Source: Streptomyces sp. ISL-11 (GTDB lineage Bacteria; Actinomycetota; Actinomycetes; Streptomycetales; Streptomycetaceae). Taken from it: a DNA stretch of 47,132 bases. The first letter of the stretch is position 1. The number at the start of each line of letters is the position of its first letter. Shown here one piece after another: positions 17,279-26,140 of the stretch. The stretch lies in assembly GCF_018614525.1 (NCBI RefSeq), contig NZ_JAGGOL010000019.1, positions 1 to 47,132 on the forward strand, read 5' to 3'. Both the position numbers and the translations under genes were made by a program. The notes under the pieces are model-generated. The model was given only the letters and a program-made list of their open reading frames with translations. It ran no database searches and had not been told where the DNA came from.

Positions 17279-20137
17279 CTAGAGGTCGCCCTCGCGCCTC
17301 ACCGTGTCCATCCGCGCGCTCGCCGAATCGGCCGCGGCGGTCGCCTGCACGAGGTCCTTCACCGACACCATGAGGAGGTCCCCGTTCGACTGCCGCGTGG
17401 CCTGTTCGCACGTCCGGCCGGCGCTCTCCAAGCGCGTGACGAACTTCTGCCAGTGCGACTGAGCCTGCGGGTCGGGCACCCGGAAGAATTCCTCGGCGTC
17501 CCGCGCGATCCGGCCGAAGGCGGTGCAGTAGGGGCGGACGCGGGACTCGTCGATTCTGCCGTTGCCCTTGACGAGGAGCTCGGTGAAGCTCTTGGAGGAA
17601 TCCAGGAAACGGTTGATCAGCTCTCCTCCGCCGTAGGAGTGCCAGGCGAGCACCTGTACCCCGCGTGTCCGGGCGGAGGTGGGCGCGGTCATCGGCGGAC
17701 GGTCGGGCGCGGACGCGGTCGGTCGTGTGCGCGCGATGACGCCCTGCCCTGGGGCCCCATGTGTATCGGGCAGCACTGCCGTCACTGTGACAACCACTGC
17801 CGCCGCGCACCACACGCTTGCCCAGAGGCGTTGGGCGGCCGGCCGATTCCCTTCCCTTCCGGCCGGACGCGCTGCGGTGCCGGGCGTCATCGCGGGCCGC
17901 CGTACGCGCCGGATCGCCGACACGCCCGCGGCCGCGACGACAGCGGTGGCCGCGGCGAGCAGGAGAGCAGGTCCCAAGAGGTAATGGAGGACCTCCCACG
18001 ACGAGGCCGGACGCCAGTCGCAGGACCGGACGAGTACGTTCAGCGGCTGGACGCATCCGTCGAAGGAGGCGAGTACGAACATCCCGGCGAAGGCCACCGC
18101 CGCCGCGGACTCGGCCGCGACGAGCGCGATGAGCAGCCGGTAGCGGCGCGCCCGCACGCTCGCGAGGAGGGCGGCCACTGCCGCACCCACACTGAAGGCC
18201 GCCAGCACCCACCCGAAATAGTTCACTACATAGAGCCGTGTCAGCTGCCCGGCGGCCGGTTGCCGGGTGTGGAGGTGGGCCGCCGCGCCCGCGAAGGCCG
18301 CCCAGCCCGCCGCCCCACCGAGCACCGCGGCCAACAGCACTCTTCGCAGTGGCGGCAAGGCTTCCCGCGCCATCCCCGCGTCCTCGCTTCCCCGCAGGGC
18401 GTCGCGTGCCCAGGCGGGCGTGGCGGTGTCCGGCCGGACCAGCCAGGCCAGTAGCGGCACGACGCACAGGGCCGCGACGGCCGGAAGGGCGAGAGGCCGG
18501 TCGGCCAGGCGCTGCAGGTTCACCATGATCCCGGCGGGTGTGGAGCGGTACGGGGCCGGGACGGATGCCAGTCCCGACGCCTCGTACAGCGTGGCCGGAT
18601 TGAAAGGCTGCCCCATCGCGAAGGAACTGCCACTGCCCTTCCACCACACGAACCACGATGACAACGCCAGGCACATGGTCACCAGCCCCAGCAGCATCGC
18701 CGGGTGGATCGTCCGCCCCCGCCACACCCGGACCCACAGGTGGGCGCACTGTGCGGTCCACCAGACGATCACCACCCCCGCGAGCACCGCCAGCGCGAGG
18801 AACTCGGGCCGGGCGGGCAGCCATCGGAAGACCGCGACGTCGTTCACGACCAGCTCGCCGGCAGCCATCCCGGCTCCCAGCCACAGCCCCGCGCGCACGC
18901 CCGAAGGCACACGGCGCGAGGTGAGCACGGCGTGGACCACCCCCCGCCACACGGCGACCCCGACCACTCCGGTGATCAATGCGGCCGAGGCCGACGCCCG
19001 TACGTAGTCCGCCCACCGGCCGTCCCACTGCTGCGTCGTTCCGGCCAGCTGGTAGTAGATCAGTGTGGCGGCGGATCCGGTCAGGAACAGCGGCAGCGCG
19101 CGCACGCCGAACAGCGCGACAGGATCGGCGAGGGAGTCCCGGCGCAGATCCCAGCGCGGGTGCGTGCGCCAGAGCTCGACGAACGCCGCGAGCGCCCGCC
19201 GCGCCACGCCCCGCGGCGGCCCCCCTGCCGGGACGACCCAGCCACGGGGATCCGCGCCCCAGCGCACCGCGGCGCGGTCCGCGTAGATCTCCCGGTTGCG
19301 CAGCACGTCCGAGCGGGCGAGGTATACCAGTACGACCATGAACAGCATGAGCGCGAAGAACCGCGTCAGGGCCGGAACCTCGGCGGGCCGGTACATCGGC
19401 GACAGCGTGACGGCACCCCTGATGCGGAACACCACACTGGGCACGAGCGCCACGGCCACGAACGCCCGCCAGGCGGCGACGGTGACGTAGGTGAGGGTGA
19501 CGTCGCCGTTGCGAATGTGGGCCAGTTCGTGCAGGAGCACCGCCCGGAAGCCGTCCGGGTCCGTGTGCCGGCGGGCGAGCAGACCTCCGTGCAGGCACAC
19601 CGTCGGGCGGCGATTGCTGCCGAACACCACCGCGCCGGTCGAGGCCGCCGCCGGATCGACGACGACCCGCGGCACACGGGCCAGTCCGGCCACCGCCGCG
19701 AACTCCTTCAGTACACGCAGGATCTCGCCGTCGTTGTCGACGGCCGCCAGCGGTACGACCCGGCCGCGCCGCGCCTTCCACACGGGCAGCGCCCAGAACA
19801 ACGCGCCCGCCACGGCCAGCAGCAGGACGGGCCAGGCGAGGGTCACCCACCAGGGCAGCGACGGTTCGTAGCGGGCCGTACAGCCTTCGTACGCCTTGTC
19901 CTGGCCGACCGCGGTGATCAGGTTGTCCAGGAGGGAGCCCTGGAAGGGATCGCCGCCGGAGGCGAGCAGACAGCCGAAGTAGCCGAAGCCGGACCGGTGG
20001 GAGACGGCTCGGCTGACACCGCCCATCACATAGCCACAGCTCACCAGCATCAGGGCCACCAGCAGCACGAAGCGCAGCGTTGTGCCCGCGCCCATCGCCC
20101 GCTCGTCGACCCGTACCCGGGGGAGTGTCGTGGTCAT
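17279..20137 (-). CDS. Large multi-pass M48-type zinc metallopeptidase
   Basis: A 952-residue membrane protein. The zinc site HELAH (H203, E204, H207) sits in GFRAVLLHELAHIRNGDVTLTY, the M48/HtpX-like pattern, and the acidic third ligand is probably in NREIYADRAAVRWG (E/D). There are TM segments at ~21-40 and ~97-118 before the active site and about a dozen after it, then a C-terminal extracytoplasmic domain of ~200 residues (from VLPDTHGAPGQ). M48 enzymes process or degrade membrane proteins; the very long multi-helix extension is unusual compared with HtpX (~290 residues). It is preceded by a hypothetical gene with 6 bases between, suggesting an operon. Confidence 0.87.
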   Translation of the reverse strand: MTTTLPRVRVDERAMGAGTTLRFVLLVALMLVSCGYVMGGVSRAVSHRSGFGYFGCLLASGGDPFQGSLLDNLITAVGQDKAYEGCTARYEPSLPWWVTLAWPVLLLAVAGALFWALPVWKARRGRVVPLAAVDNDGEILRVLKEFAAVAGLARVPRVVVDPAAASTGAVVFGSNRRPTVCLHGGLLARRHTDPDGFRAVLLHELAHIRNGDVTLTYVTVAAWRAFVAVALVPSVVFRIRGAVTLSPMYRPAEVPALTRFFALMLFMVVLVYLARSDVLRNREIYADRAAVRWGADPRGWVVPAGGPPRGVARRALAAFVELWRTHPRWDLRRDSLADPVALFGVRALPLFLTGSAATLIYYQLAGTTQQWDGRWADYVRASASAALITGVVGVAVWRGVVHAVLTSRRVPSGVRAGLWLGAGMAAGELVVNDVAVFRWLPARPEFLALAVLAGVVIVWWTAQCAHLWVRVWRGRTIHPAMLLGLVTMCLALSSWFVWWKGSGSSFAMGQPFNPATLYEASGLASVPAPYRSTPAGIMVNLQRLADRPLALPAVAALCVVPLLAWLVRPDTATPAWARDALRGSEDAGMAREALPPLRRVLLAAVLGGAAGWAAFAGAAAHLHTRQPAAGQLTRLYVVNYFGWVLAAFSVGAAVAALLASVRARRYRLLIALVAAESAAAVAFAGMFVLASFDGCVQPLNVLVRSCDWRPASSWEVLHYLLGPALLLAAATAVVAAAGVSAIRRVRRPAMTPGTAARPAGREGNRPAAQRLWASVWCAAAVVVTVTAVLPDTHGAPGQGVIARTRPTASAPDRPPMTAPTSARTRGVQVLAWHSYGGGELINRFLDSSKSFTELLVKGNGRIDESRVRPYCTAFGRIARDAEEFFRVPDPQAQSHWQKFVTRLESAGRTCEQATRQSNGDLLMVSVKDLVQATAAADSASARMDTVRREGDL

Positions 20138-20143
20138 CCCGCG

Positions 20144-20704
20144 CTAGCCCTGGGCCGGAGTGCCGCTTCCGGACGGGCCGGCGGAGCCGGGGGGTTCTTG
20201 CGACGACTGATCCTCCGGTGCGGACAGGGCCAACCTGGCCACCACCGCGTCGGCTATCACCGCCGCGCGTCCCTCACCCAGCCCACGCTGCACGGCCGAC
20301 TCCACCACGCGCCGGCGTATCTCGGCGAGCTGCTCACGGGTCAGGGCGGGGACGGCAACCGGCGTGGCCGGCCGGCGCAGGACCTTGCGCAGTACGGACT
20401 TCATCCCGCCGGACGCTCCGGTCACGGCAGCCGCCGCGAACTGCCGCGCGGCCTCGTCCACCACCAGCCACACCACGGGGGCCACCATCGTGGCGACCTC
20501 GCCCAGCCCGAACCCGAGCGGCTCACGTCGCCCGCCCCGGCGTCCGAGCCGCCGCACGACCGTGGCGTCGTCGAACCGGGCCAGCGCCTCAACGAGCGGC
20601 AGTTCCTCGGGCGCGACCTCGGCCACGACCTCTCGGACCACGTCGCGCACCCTGGCCCCTCCCACCACCGTGCGCCCGTCCGAAGAAGCTGCTCCAGAGT
20701 CCAT
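20144..20704 (-). CDS. Hypothetical protein, partner of the M48 peptidase
   Basis: A 186-residue protein. I recognise no family. The N-terminus is acidic and helical (VRDVVREVVAEVAPEELPLVEALARFDDATVVRRLGRR). A hydrophobic stretch (GLGEVATMVAPVVWLVVDEAARQFAAAAV) may be a membrane-associated helix, and the C-terminus is a helical region followed by a Gly/Ser/Pro tail. It lies just upstream of the peptidase gene on the same strand (6-base gap), so the two are probably co-transcribed and may work together. It is the last chromosomal gene before the element. Confidence 0.72.
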   Translation of the reverse strand: MDSGAASSDGRTVVGGARVRDVVREVVAEVAPEELPLVEALARFDDATVVRRLGRRGGRREPLGFGLGEVATMVAPVVWLVVDEAARQFAAAAVTGASGGMKSVLRKVLRRPATPVAVPALTREQLAEIRRRVVESAVQRGLGEGRAAVIADAVVARLALSAPEDQSSQEPPGSAGPSGSGTPAQG

Positions 20705-20833
20705 CGTGCCCTCCCGTGGCCCGTGTTCCGCAAGACGACGCTACTGCGGAAGATCTCCCTCCGCCGCAGCTTGCGAGAGCCCGCAACCCGGCCCTGGCCC
20801 ACCTGCCGACGCCCTTCCGGCCGACCTGCCCCC

Positions 20834-20934
20834 GACCAGCAAAAACGCCCCTCCCGAAGGGGAGGGGCGTGCGATAAAAACGGAGCGCCCCCGGCAGGAC
20901 TCGAACCTGCGGCCAAGCGCTTAGAAGGCGCCTG
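20834..20934. repeat. attL: direct-repeat copy with 3' remnant of tRNA-Arg
   Basis: This 101-bp stretch matches 43557-43656. The part from 20861 to 20934 (74 bases) is identical. Positions 20886-20934 equal the last 49 nt of tRNA-Arg (anticodon arm to discriminator) on the minus strand; the 5' part of the tRNA is absent, so this copy is not a functional tRNA. Identity stops in the anticodon stem, where the crossover presumably occurs. Confidence 0.95.
20845..20870 (-). terminator. Original tRNA-Arg terminator, now orphaned at attL
   Basis: A perfect 11-bp stem (ACGCCCCTCCC, loop gaag) is followed on the minus strand by five T. It is an intrinsic terminator, left behind with the 3' tRNA remnant when the element inserted. 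The right-hand copy has a different loop. Confidence 0.85.
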
Positions 20935-21046
20935 GCGCATGACCTCTCGTTGGTCGGCTGACCTGTGGGTTTCCGTACCACGGGTGTCCACGGGCGACGT
21001 TTTCGCCGTGTATTCACCGCCCGCAGCAGCGTCGGCGGTCAACAGG

Positions 21047-21226
21047 TCACTTCTTGCGCGACTTCCGTACCTTCTCCTTCGCTTCCTTCGCCTTGCGGTC
21101 GGCCGTTCCTATCTTCGACCAAGGGCCTTGATGTAGTCGGCAACGCGATGTCCCGACCATGGCGAGGTTTCCGCATCGCCCGCCGGCTCGTGTCCGTGCG
21201 CCACACTTCGACTGAGTCCGAGCCAT
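21047..21226 (-). CDS. Small Cys/His zinc-motif protein (HGGxSTG-like)
   Basis: A 59-residue basic protein. C8, C18, C29 and H32 (KCGARTRAGGRCGN...RCRLHQG) form a probable zinc site like that of the small HGGxSTG-domain proteins found in phages and mobile elements. The usual HGG is HQG here and the STG tail is lost. The C-terminus is a Lys-rich helix (KAKEAKEKVRKSRKK), suggesting nucleic-acid contact. The ATG at 21226 has a G-rich run (GGGGGGA) upstream. It is the first gene inside attL, transcribed toward the junction. Function is unknown. Confidence 0.65.
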   Translation of the reverse strand: MARTQSKCGARTRAGGRCGNLAMVGTSRCRLHQGPWSKIGTADRKAKEAKEKVRKSRKK

Positions 21227-21684
21227 GACTGATCCCCCCACCCTGCTCCACCCGCGGCCCGGGCCTGGCGACGCGGGTGAGTCCACTGTCCTCGCGCTAG
21301 CAGCCGGAGGGGAGGGCGCGCGTTCGGTGGAACGGAGGCACGGACGCGCACACGGCTACGCAGGACCCGTGCGGCTCAACGTTTCAGCAGGTCAAGGGCC
21401 TGTGGATGACTTGAGCTCTTCCGTCAGTCCACATATAGGTCGCAACGCGAAGGAGACGGACCACCTTGACATTCCGGGATGGACAGGGGGCTCTGCGTCG
21501 TTGGTAGAACCTGAGTACTTGGGCACCTCACTCCGGTATGGTCGCCCACCGAAGCGGCACCTCTACACGCGGCCGTGAGCGCCGCCGCGGGCTCTCCTCT
21601 CACCTGCAGAACGAGTGAGACACACTGCGCAGCGGCCTTGAACGCCATATGATGGAGCGTTACTTGTCATGGCGGGAGGCTTTC
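21227..21684. other. Non-coding region upstream of the nuclease-NACHT gene
   Basis: About 460 bases where base composition changes from GC-rich to the lower GC of the next gene. No convincing gene is seen; a frame at 21225-21578 has no family signal or ribosome site. A -35-like TTGACA lies at 21466 without a clear -10. The promoter of the next gene is presumably here. Confidence 0.45.
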
Positions 21685-24600
21685 ATGGACTACCACTACG
21701 AGTCTCTGCTCGACGAGCGCTTCCAGATGCTCTGCCAAGCGCTCCTGCTCCGTGAGTACTCCGGCGTTCAGTGCTACCCGGTGGGCATGCCCGACGGGGG
21801 TAGAGATGCAACGGCTCCGGACGCCAACGGAAAGGTTGTCTTTCAGGTCAAGTATGCGCGCAACCCCCACGGAATCGCCGACCCTTTAAAATGGGTCATC
21901 AACGCCATTAATGGCGAAGTCGAGAAAGTGAAAAAGCTTGCCGCTCGAGGAGCTACCTCTTTTGTATTGATGACGAACCTGTCAGGTACTTCACATCTGG
22001 ACTCTGGGCGCATGGATAAAGTGCAGTCCCATCTGGATTCAGTGATGCCTGTCCCCGCATCGTGCTGGTGGAGAGATGACCTCGATCGACGTCTTGATGT
22101 GAGCTATGATCTGAAACTTAAATACCCCAGCCTGCTGTCCGGCACGGATATCATCAGGATTCTCTGGGAGGCGACGGGTACTGGGCAGGACCGGCAAAGG
22201 CGCTCTAATGCACTGGCTGCCTATTTCGCAGATCAAAGCGAGCGCGACTCGAAGGTTCGTTTCAAACAGGCTGACCTATCCCCTAGCCCTCTCTTTGATC
22301 TTTTTATTGATGTGCCGGCAACCCCGCGTAGAGGCCCTGAGAAGACCTCAAAGGGCAAGCTTGTTGACTACCGGAGTGCCGTCATATCGGCTCTCAAGTC
22401 TCGCAACAGCGGGGAAGAGTCCTTGTTCTTCGAGGATTCTATGTTCGAGGATGTAGCTGAACTTATCGAGCTGGGTGTCGAATCGGGTCTGACGCCGGGA
22501 CGTTCAGTTGGTGCGGCTAGTCTGATACTGAGTCACGCATTCGGCCCTTCAGTCTCACGGATTGTACTTGAGGGAGCTCCAGGCCAGGGAAAGTCTACAT
22601 TTGCTCAGTACATTGCCCAGGTCCACAGATCTCGCATTCTTCATTCCGAAGCAGCAACAAGCATCCCCGCACATGATGCTACAAGCCCCTTGATGATGCC
22701 CTTTAAGATGGAACTCCGGGACCTTGCCACATGGCTTAAGGGAATCGATCCCTGGGCGCCAGGAGAAATCACGGAGCACGGGCGCCCACGTTCCCTTGAA
22801 AGTGCCCTTGCTGCCCACGTTGAACGGTATTCAGGGGGAGTGAATTTCGACGTATCGGACTTGCTCTTTGTGATCCAGGGGGCTGCCGCATTGGTGATTC
22901 TCGACGCTCTGGATGAAGTTGCAGATTTGGATGATCGGCAGCGCGTGGTCGACGAGGTTACTGCCGCCGCCACGCGTCTCGAAACTCGTAACCCAGACCT
23001 GAAGCTCGTAATTACCAGTAGGCCCACTGCTGTTGCAGGCTCACCGACATTCGATAATTCCAAATTCTATTACCTGACGCTCGCTGCCATCCGCCCGCGT
23101 CTGGCGATGCAGTACACGGAGAAATGGGCCAAGGCCCGCAATTTGGATGATTCCGACCTGAGTATGCTGCTAAACACTTTAGAGCAGAAACTTAAAGCTC
23201 CACATATGGCAGAGCTAGCCAAGAATACGATGCAGCTCTCAATTCTTCTCAGCCTTACACACCTGAGGGGCTCAACGCTTCCGGACAAGCGGACAGAGCT
23301 ATACGATGCCTACATTGAGGTGTTCCTGAATAGGGAAGCCGAGAAAGATAGGACAGTTCGCGAGAACCGTGAGCTGCTAATCAACATTCACCGGTACCTG
23401 GGCTATTATCTGCATGCTCGCGCTGAGGTAGACGGTGCTACCGGCCGACTGAGCACCGAGGAGCTACGCGGAGTCCTCACTGCTTTCTTGGAGCGCGAGA
23501 CTGCGAGCAGTCCCACCATGCAGCGCAAGGTTGCGGAGCTTATCGACTCTCTTCTGACGGGAGTCGTTGAGCGGGTGGTGGCACTTGTCTCGCGAGTAGA
23601 GGGCACCTATGAGTTCGAAGTGCAGCCTCTGCGCGAGTATTTTGCAGCCAAGTACCTTTATGAAACTGCGCCCTACGCTCCTGCCACAAGGAGTCAAGCA
23701 GGTACGAAGCCGGACCGCTTTGATGGGATTGCGCCGAATCCCTATTGGATGAATGTAACGAGATTCTTTGCCGGGTGCTTCTCTAAGGGGGAGCTGCTTG
23801 ATCTGGCAGACCGGACAGCTCGACTGATTGAAGATAGCGAGATCACGGAAGCGCCTTACCCAAGAACTCTAGCCCTCTGCTTGCTGCAAGATTGGGTATT
23901 TACCCAGTCCGCATCGTCCATGAAGAGGATCCTGGAGGCAGTATTTGACAGGAATGGAATCCGGTGGGCGTCCTCGAAGGAATTGAGTTCGCGGAGTGCT
24001 GGATACGGGGCTGGCGTATCTGTTGAGCTCTCGCCTTCTGCTGGATACGAGAATTTGGTCGATCGCCTTTGGCCAATGTTGACATCAAGCATCCCTGCTG
24101 AGTCCCTGTCGGCAGTCTGTCTAATTCTTCAACGTCAGCCCGAGAATTCCCTGCTCTCTGACCTTTGGTACAAGGAGGCCATAGAAAAGACCCCGCAAGA
24201 CCTTGTTGGCTGGTGCGCTATCGGAAACTCGCTGGGAGTATTCAAGAATCTTGACTTCGGTCGCTTTAGGGGCATCCTTCAGACCATGGATGCTACTGGC
24301 GCCGAATGGGGGCTCGCTGCATATGTGCAAGGGGGCGGGGAAATAGCGAGGCTATCCCCCGTTGAGCGACACAATGTAATTAAGGCCATTCTGAATGGTG
24401 TAGGCGCCAGGAAGTTCACCGTTGTGGTCGCCGGGAATGAGAGTGCCGTTCTCCGGGTAACTGAGCCCACGGTGTATGCATACATGATGCGGAGTCCCGA
24501 GTATCTACTTCATCTACTTAACGGCATGTTGCAGGGCTCCGTTTCTGAGATGTCCGAAGATTACCAGCCTCTCGTGAAACATGCATCTGGCCTGACTAAA

Positions 24601-25452
24601 GATCGCAATCTGGACTTTGCCTTCTGGCGAAACTTTCTTGAAGAGATGCGAGCGGCCTTCGGGAAGACGTGGCGTGAATGCTCGCTGGCTAATCTCGCGG
24701 TATCAACGAAAGATCCTGCCGAGAGGGGAGTCGGTTCTCGGTCTCTGTTCGATGATAGCCGTCCGCTTTTGGACAGGTTGCGAAATGCTCGCCGCCGCCC
24801 GCGCCAAACGGCTTGGTGGGAGGCGCAATACGAACAGGCAAATGACCCAATTGATCGAGGGTTGTGGGTCCTCGCAGTGTTTTCCTGGGTGCATCCAGAA
24901 TCTCTAGCCGACCTCAGCAGGACCTTCAATCGTGCGGTTCGGGATCTAGATGACGCCATATACGCTTCGGTTCTTGATTCTTGCTACACCTCTCGGACTT
25001 GCGGAAAATATTCGCGTGCTTCAATTTCCCTAGACGGAGCCTCTCTCGCGGACTTGAATTGGCGTACCTTGGCGCTGTTGTATGACCGTCTATCTCAACC
25101 AAGTCGCCGTTCAGTGCTGATGAGCTTCTTGCGATCCAGGTCGAGGGATGACCTTGCGGGCGCGGTGTTCATGGACCGCCTTGTGAGTGAATCGATCTCC
25201 GGTGAGTTCGATCTTGAGGAAAATCTTCGCTCTGTCTGCTCGACCGTTCGTCGCGGAATTACGGCGGGGGCAGACCTTGGTTATCGCGAAGGGAGCATGG
25301 AACGGCTGCGTGGCGTGCGTTCTCAGATCATCAAGAATTCATGGGAACTGCCGTCAGGCTTGGTTTCGGCAGCCCACTCTGTTTCCGATACGCGTCGCCG
25401 TTTTAATCCGGTCATGGAAATCGCGGAGCAAAATAATTGGTTTGATGAGTGA
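21685..25452 (+). CDS. PD-(D/E)XK nuclease-NACHT STAND protein, likely antiphage defence
   Basis: A ~1,255-residue protein. Residues ~7-60 match a restriction-endonuclease-like (Mrr-type) core: GMPDGGRDA with D41, then VVFQVKYA with Q54 and K56. A NACHT NTPase follows: Walker A GAPGQGKS (297-304), Walker B LVILDALDE (D407, D410, E411), sensor LVITSRP, and FEVQPLREYFAAKYL, the winged-helix motif typical of NACHT proteins. The C-terminal ~600 residues are helical with no named repeat and could be the sensor. Nuclease effector plus STAND NTPase plus large sensor is the plan of Avs and bacterial NACHT defence proteins. GC is far below its neighbours and it has a TTA codon at 23179, so it was probably acquired separately. 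ATG 21685 has GGGAGG upstream; ATG 21649 is an alternative. Confidence 0.88.
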   Translation: MDYHYESLLDERFQMLCQALLLREYSGVQCYPVGMPDGGRDATAPDANGKVVFQVKYARNPHGIADPLKWVINAINGEVEKVKKLAARGATSFVLMTNLSGTSHLDSGRMDKVQSHLDSVMPVPASCWWRDDLDRRLDVSYDLKLKYPSLLSGTDIIRILWEATGTGQDRQRRSNALAAYFADQSERDSKVRFKQADLSPSPLFDLFIDVPATPRRGPEKTSKGKLVDYRSAVISALKSRNSGEESLFFEDSMFEDVAELIELGVESGLTPGRSVGAASLILSHAFGPSVSRIVLEGAPGQGKSTFAQYIAQVHRSRILHSEAATSIPAHDATSPLMMPFKMELRDLATWLKGIDPWAPGEITEHGRPRSLESALAAHVERYSGGVNFDVSDLLFVIQGAAALVILDALDEVADLDDRQRVVDEVTAAATRLETRNPDLKLVITSRPTAVAGSPTFDNSKFYYLTLAAIRPRLAMQYTEKWAKARNLDDSDLSMLLNTLEQKLKAPHMAELAKNTMQLSILLSLTHLRGSTLPDKRTELYDAYIEVFLNREAEKDRTVRENRELLINIHRYLGYYLHARAEVDGATGRLSTEELRGVLTAFLERETASSPTMQRKVAELIDSLLTGVVERVVALVSRVEGTYEFEVQPLREYFAAKYLYETAPYAPATRSQAGTKPDRFDGIAPNPYWMNVTRFFAGCFSKGELLDLADRTARLIEDSEITEAPYPRTLALCLLQDWVFTQSASSMKRILEAVFDRNGIRWASSKELSSRSAGYGAGVSVELSPSAGYENLVDRLWPMLTSSIPAESLSAVCLILQRQPENSLLSDLWYKEAIEKTPQDLVGWCAIGNSLGVFKNLDFGRFRGILQTMDATGAEWGLAAYVQGGGEIARLSPVERHNVIKAILNGVGARKFTVVVAGNESAVLRVTEPTVYAYMMRSPEYLLHLLNGMLQGSVSEMSEDYQPLVKHASGLTKDRNLDFAFWRNFLEEMRAAFGKTWRECSLANLAVSTKDPAERGVGSRSLFDDSRPLLDRLRNARRRPRQTAWWEAQYEQANDPIDRGLWVLAVFSWVHPESLADLSRTFNRAVRDLDDAIYASVLDSCYTSRTCGKYSRASISLDGASLADLNWRTLALLYDRLSQPSRRSVLMSFLRSRSRDDLAGAVFMDRLVSESISGEFDLEENLRSVCSTVRRGITAGADLGYREGSMERLRGVRSQIIKNSWELPSGLVSAAHSVSDTRRRFNPVMEIAEQNNWFDE

Positions 25453-25538
25453 GATTAGACTCTGTGGAAGTCTGAAGTGTCGTCGGACGGCCCGCCGACG
25501 GCCCGAGAGCTCTTATCTGAAGCGGCCGTTAGCCGTAG

Positions 25539-26012
25539 TCACCGATTGCTCGCGGTGAGCCATTGCGCAACCCTCCGGATGGTGTCCTCATCGACGTCGT
25601 CAACGAGGCGCGCAACGGCGGAGTGATCCGCAGCCTCCAGTTTGGTGTGCCCCACGGCGGCGAGCGCGGCCATCAGCACCTGATGCCGGCGGTCCCTCAG
25701 CCGCTCTTCGCGAGCACTCCGCGGCGATTCTTCCGCCACGGGAGAAGCCTGTGACGCGGCCTTCCCCGGGGGTTCGCTGATGGACTGGAGATGCCGCCAA
25801 GTGCTGCCGTCTTCGGACGGGCCCCACACTTCGACCCGGGCTTTCTCGCCCCGGGAATGGAGGGTCTGAATCATCGCGGCCACTGCGTGATCCACGGGGC
25901 TCCGCGCGCTCGATTCCGCAGCGACCTTCCAACCGGATGCCGGCCGGTAGAACATCGCCACGAATCGCGGCTCTCCGGCGGGCGGGGCTGACATCCGTAT
26001 GCCCGTTCCCAT
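25539..26012 (-). CDS. Hypothetical protein of the GntR operon
   Basis: A 157-residue protein. I recognise no family. An N-terminal beta-rich part (RMSAPPAGEPRFVAMFYRPASGWKVAAESSARSPVDHAVAAMIQTL, then KARVEVWGPSEDGSTWRHLQSI) is followed by a polar linker. A C-terminal helical segment (REERLRDRRHQVLMAALAAVGHTKLEAADHSAVARLVDDVDEDTIRRVAQWL) ends it. GGAAGGAG lies 7 bases before ATG 26012, which decides the start. It is the last of three leftward genes after GntR and the glycosyltransferase, with a 128-base gap, and ends 86 bases from the NACHT gene stop (convergent). Confidence 0.68.
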   Translation of the reverse strand: MGTGIRMSAPPAGEPRFVAMFYRPASGWKVAAESSARSPVDHAVAAMIQTLHSRGEKARVEVWGPSEDGSTWRHLQSISEPPGKAASQASPVAEESPRSAREERLRDRRHQVLMAALAAVGHTKLEAADHSAVARLVDDVDEDTIRRVAQWLTASNR

Positions 26013-26140
26013 CAGGTCGCTCCTTCCGGCGTACGGCCTATGTGCTGAGCGTACCGCCGAATCTGATGGACCGTCAGGACCGTGTCCGCGCTGGTTACGG
26101 TGTTGCCGGCGCGGACGATCACCTACCTGGTCTCGTCCAC

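Noticed and set aside
20886..20934. Second tRNA-Arg gene at the left boundary
   Set aside because: Only the 3' 49 nt are present; the acceptor 5' strand and D arm are missing, so it is an attL remnant.
21225..21578. Possible 117-codon gene before the NACHT gene
   Set aside because: No ribosome site, no recognisable fold and composition typical of non-coding sequence.
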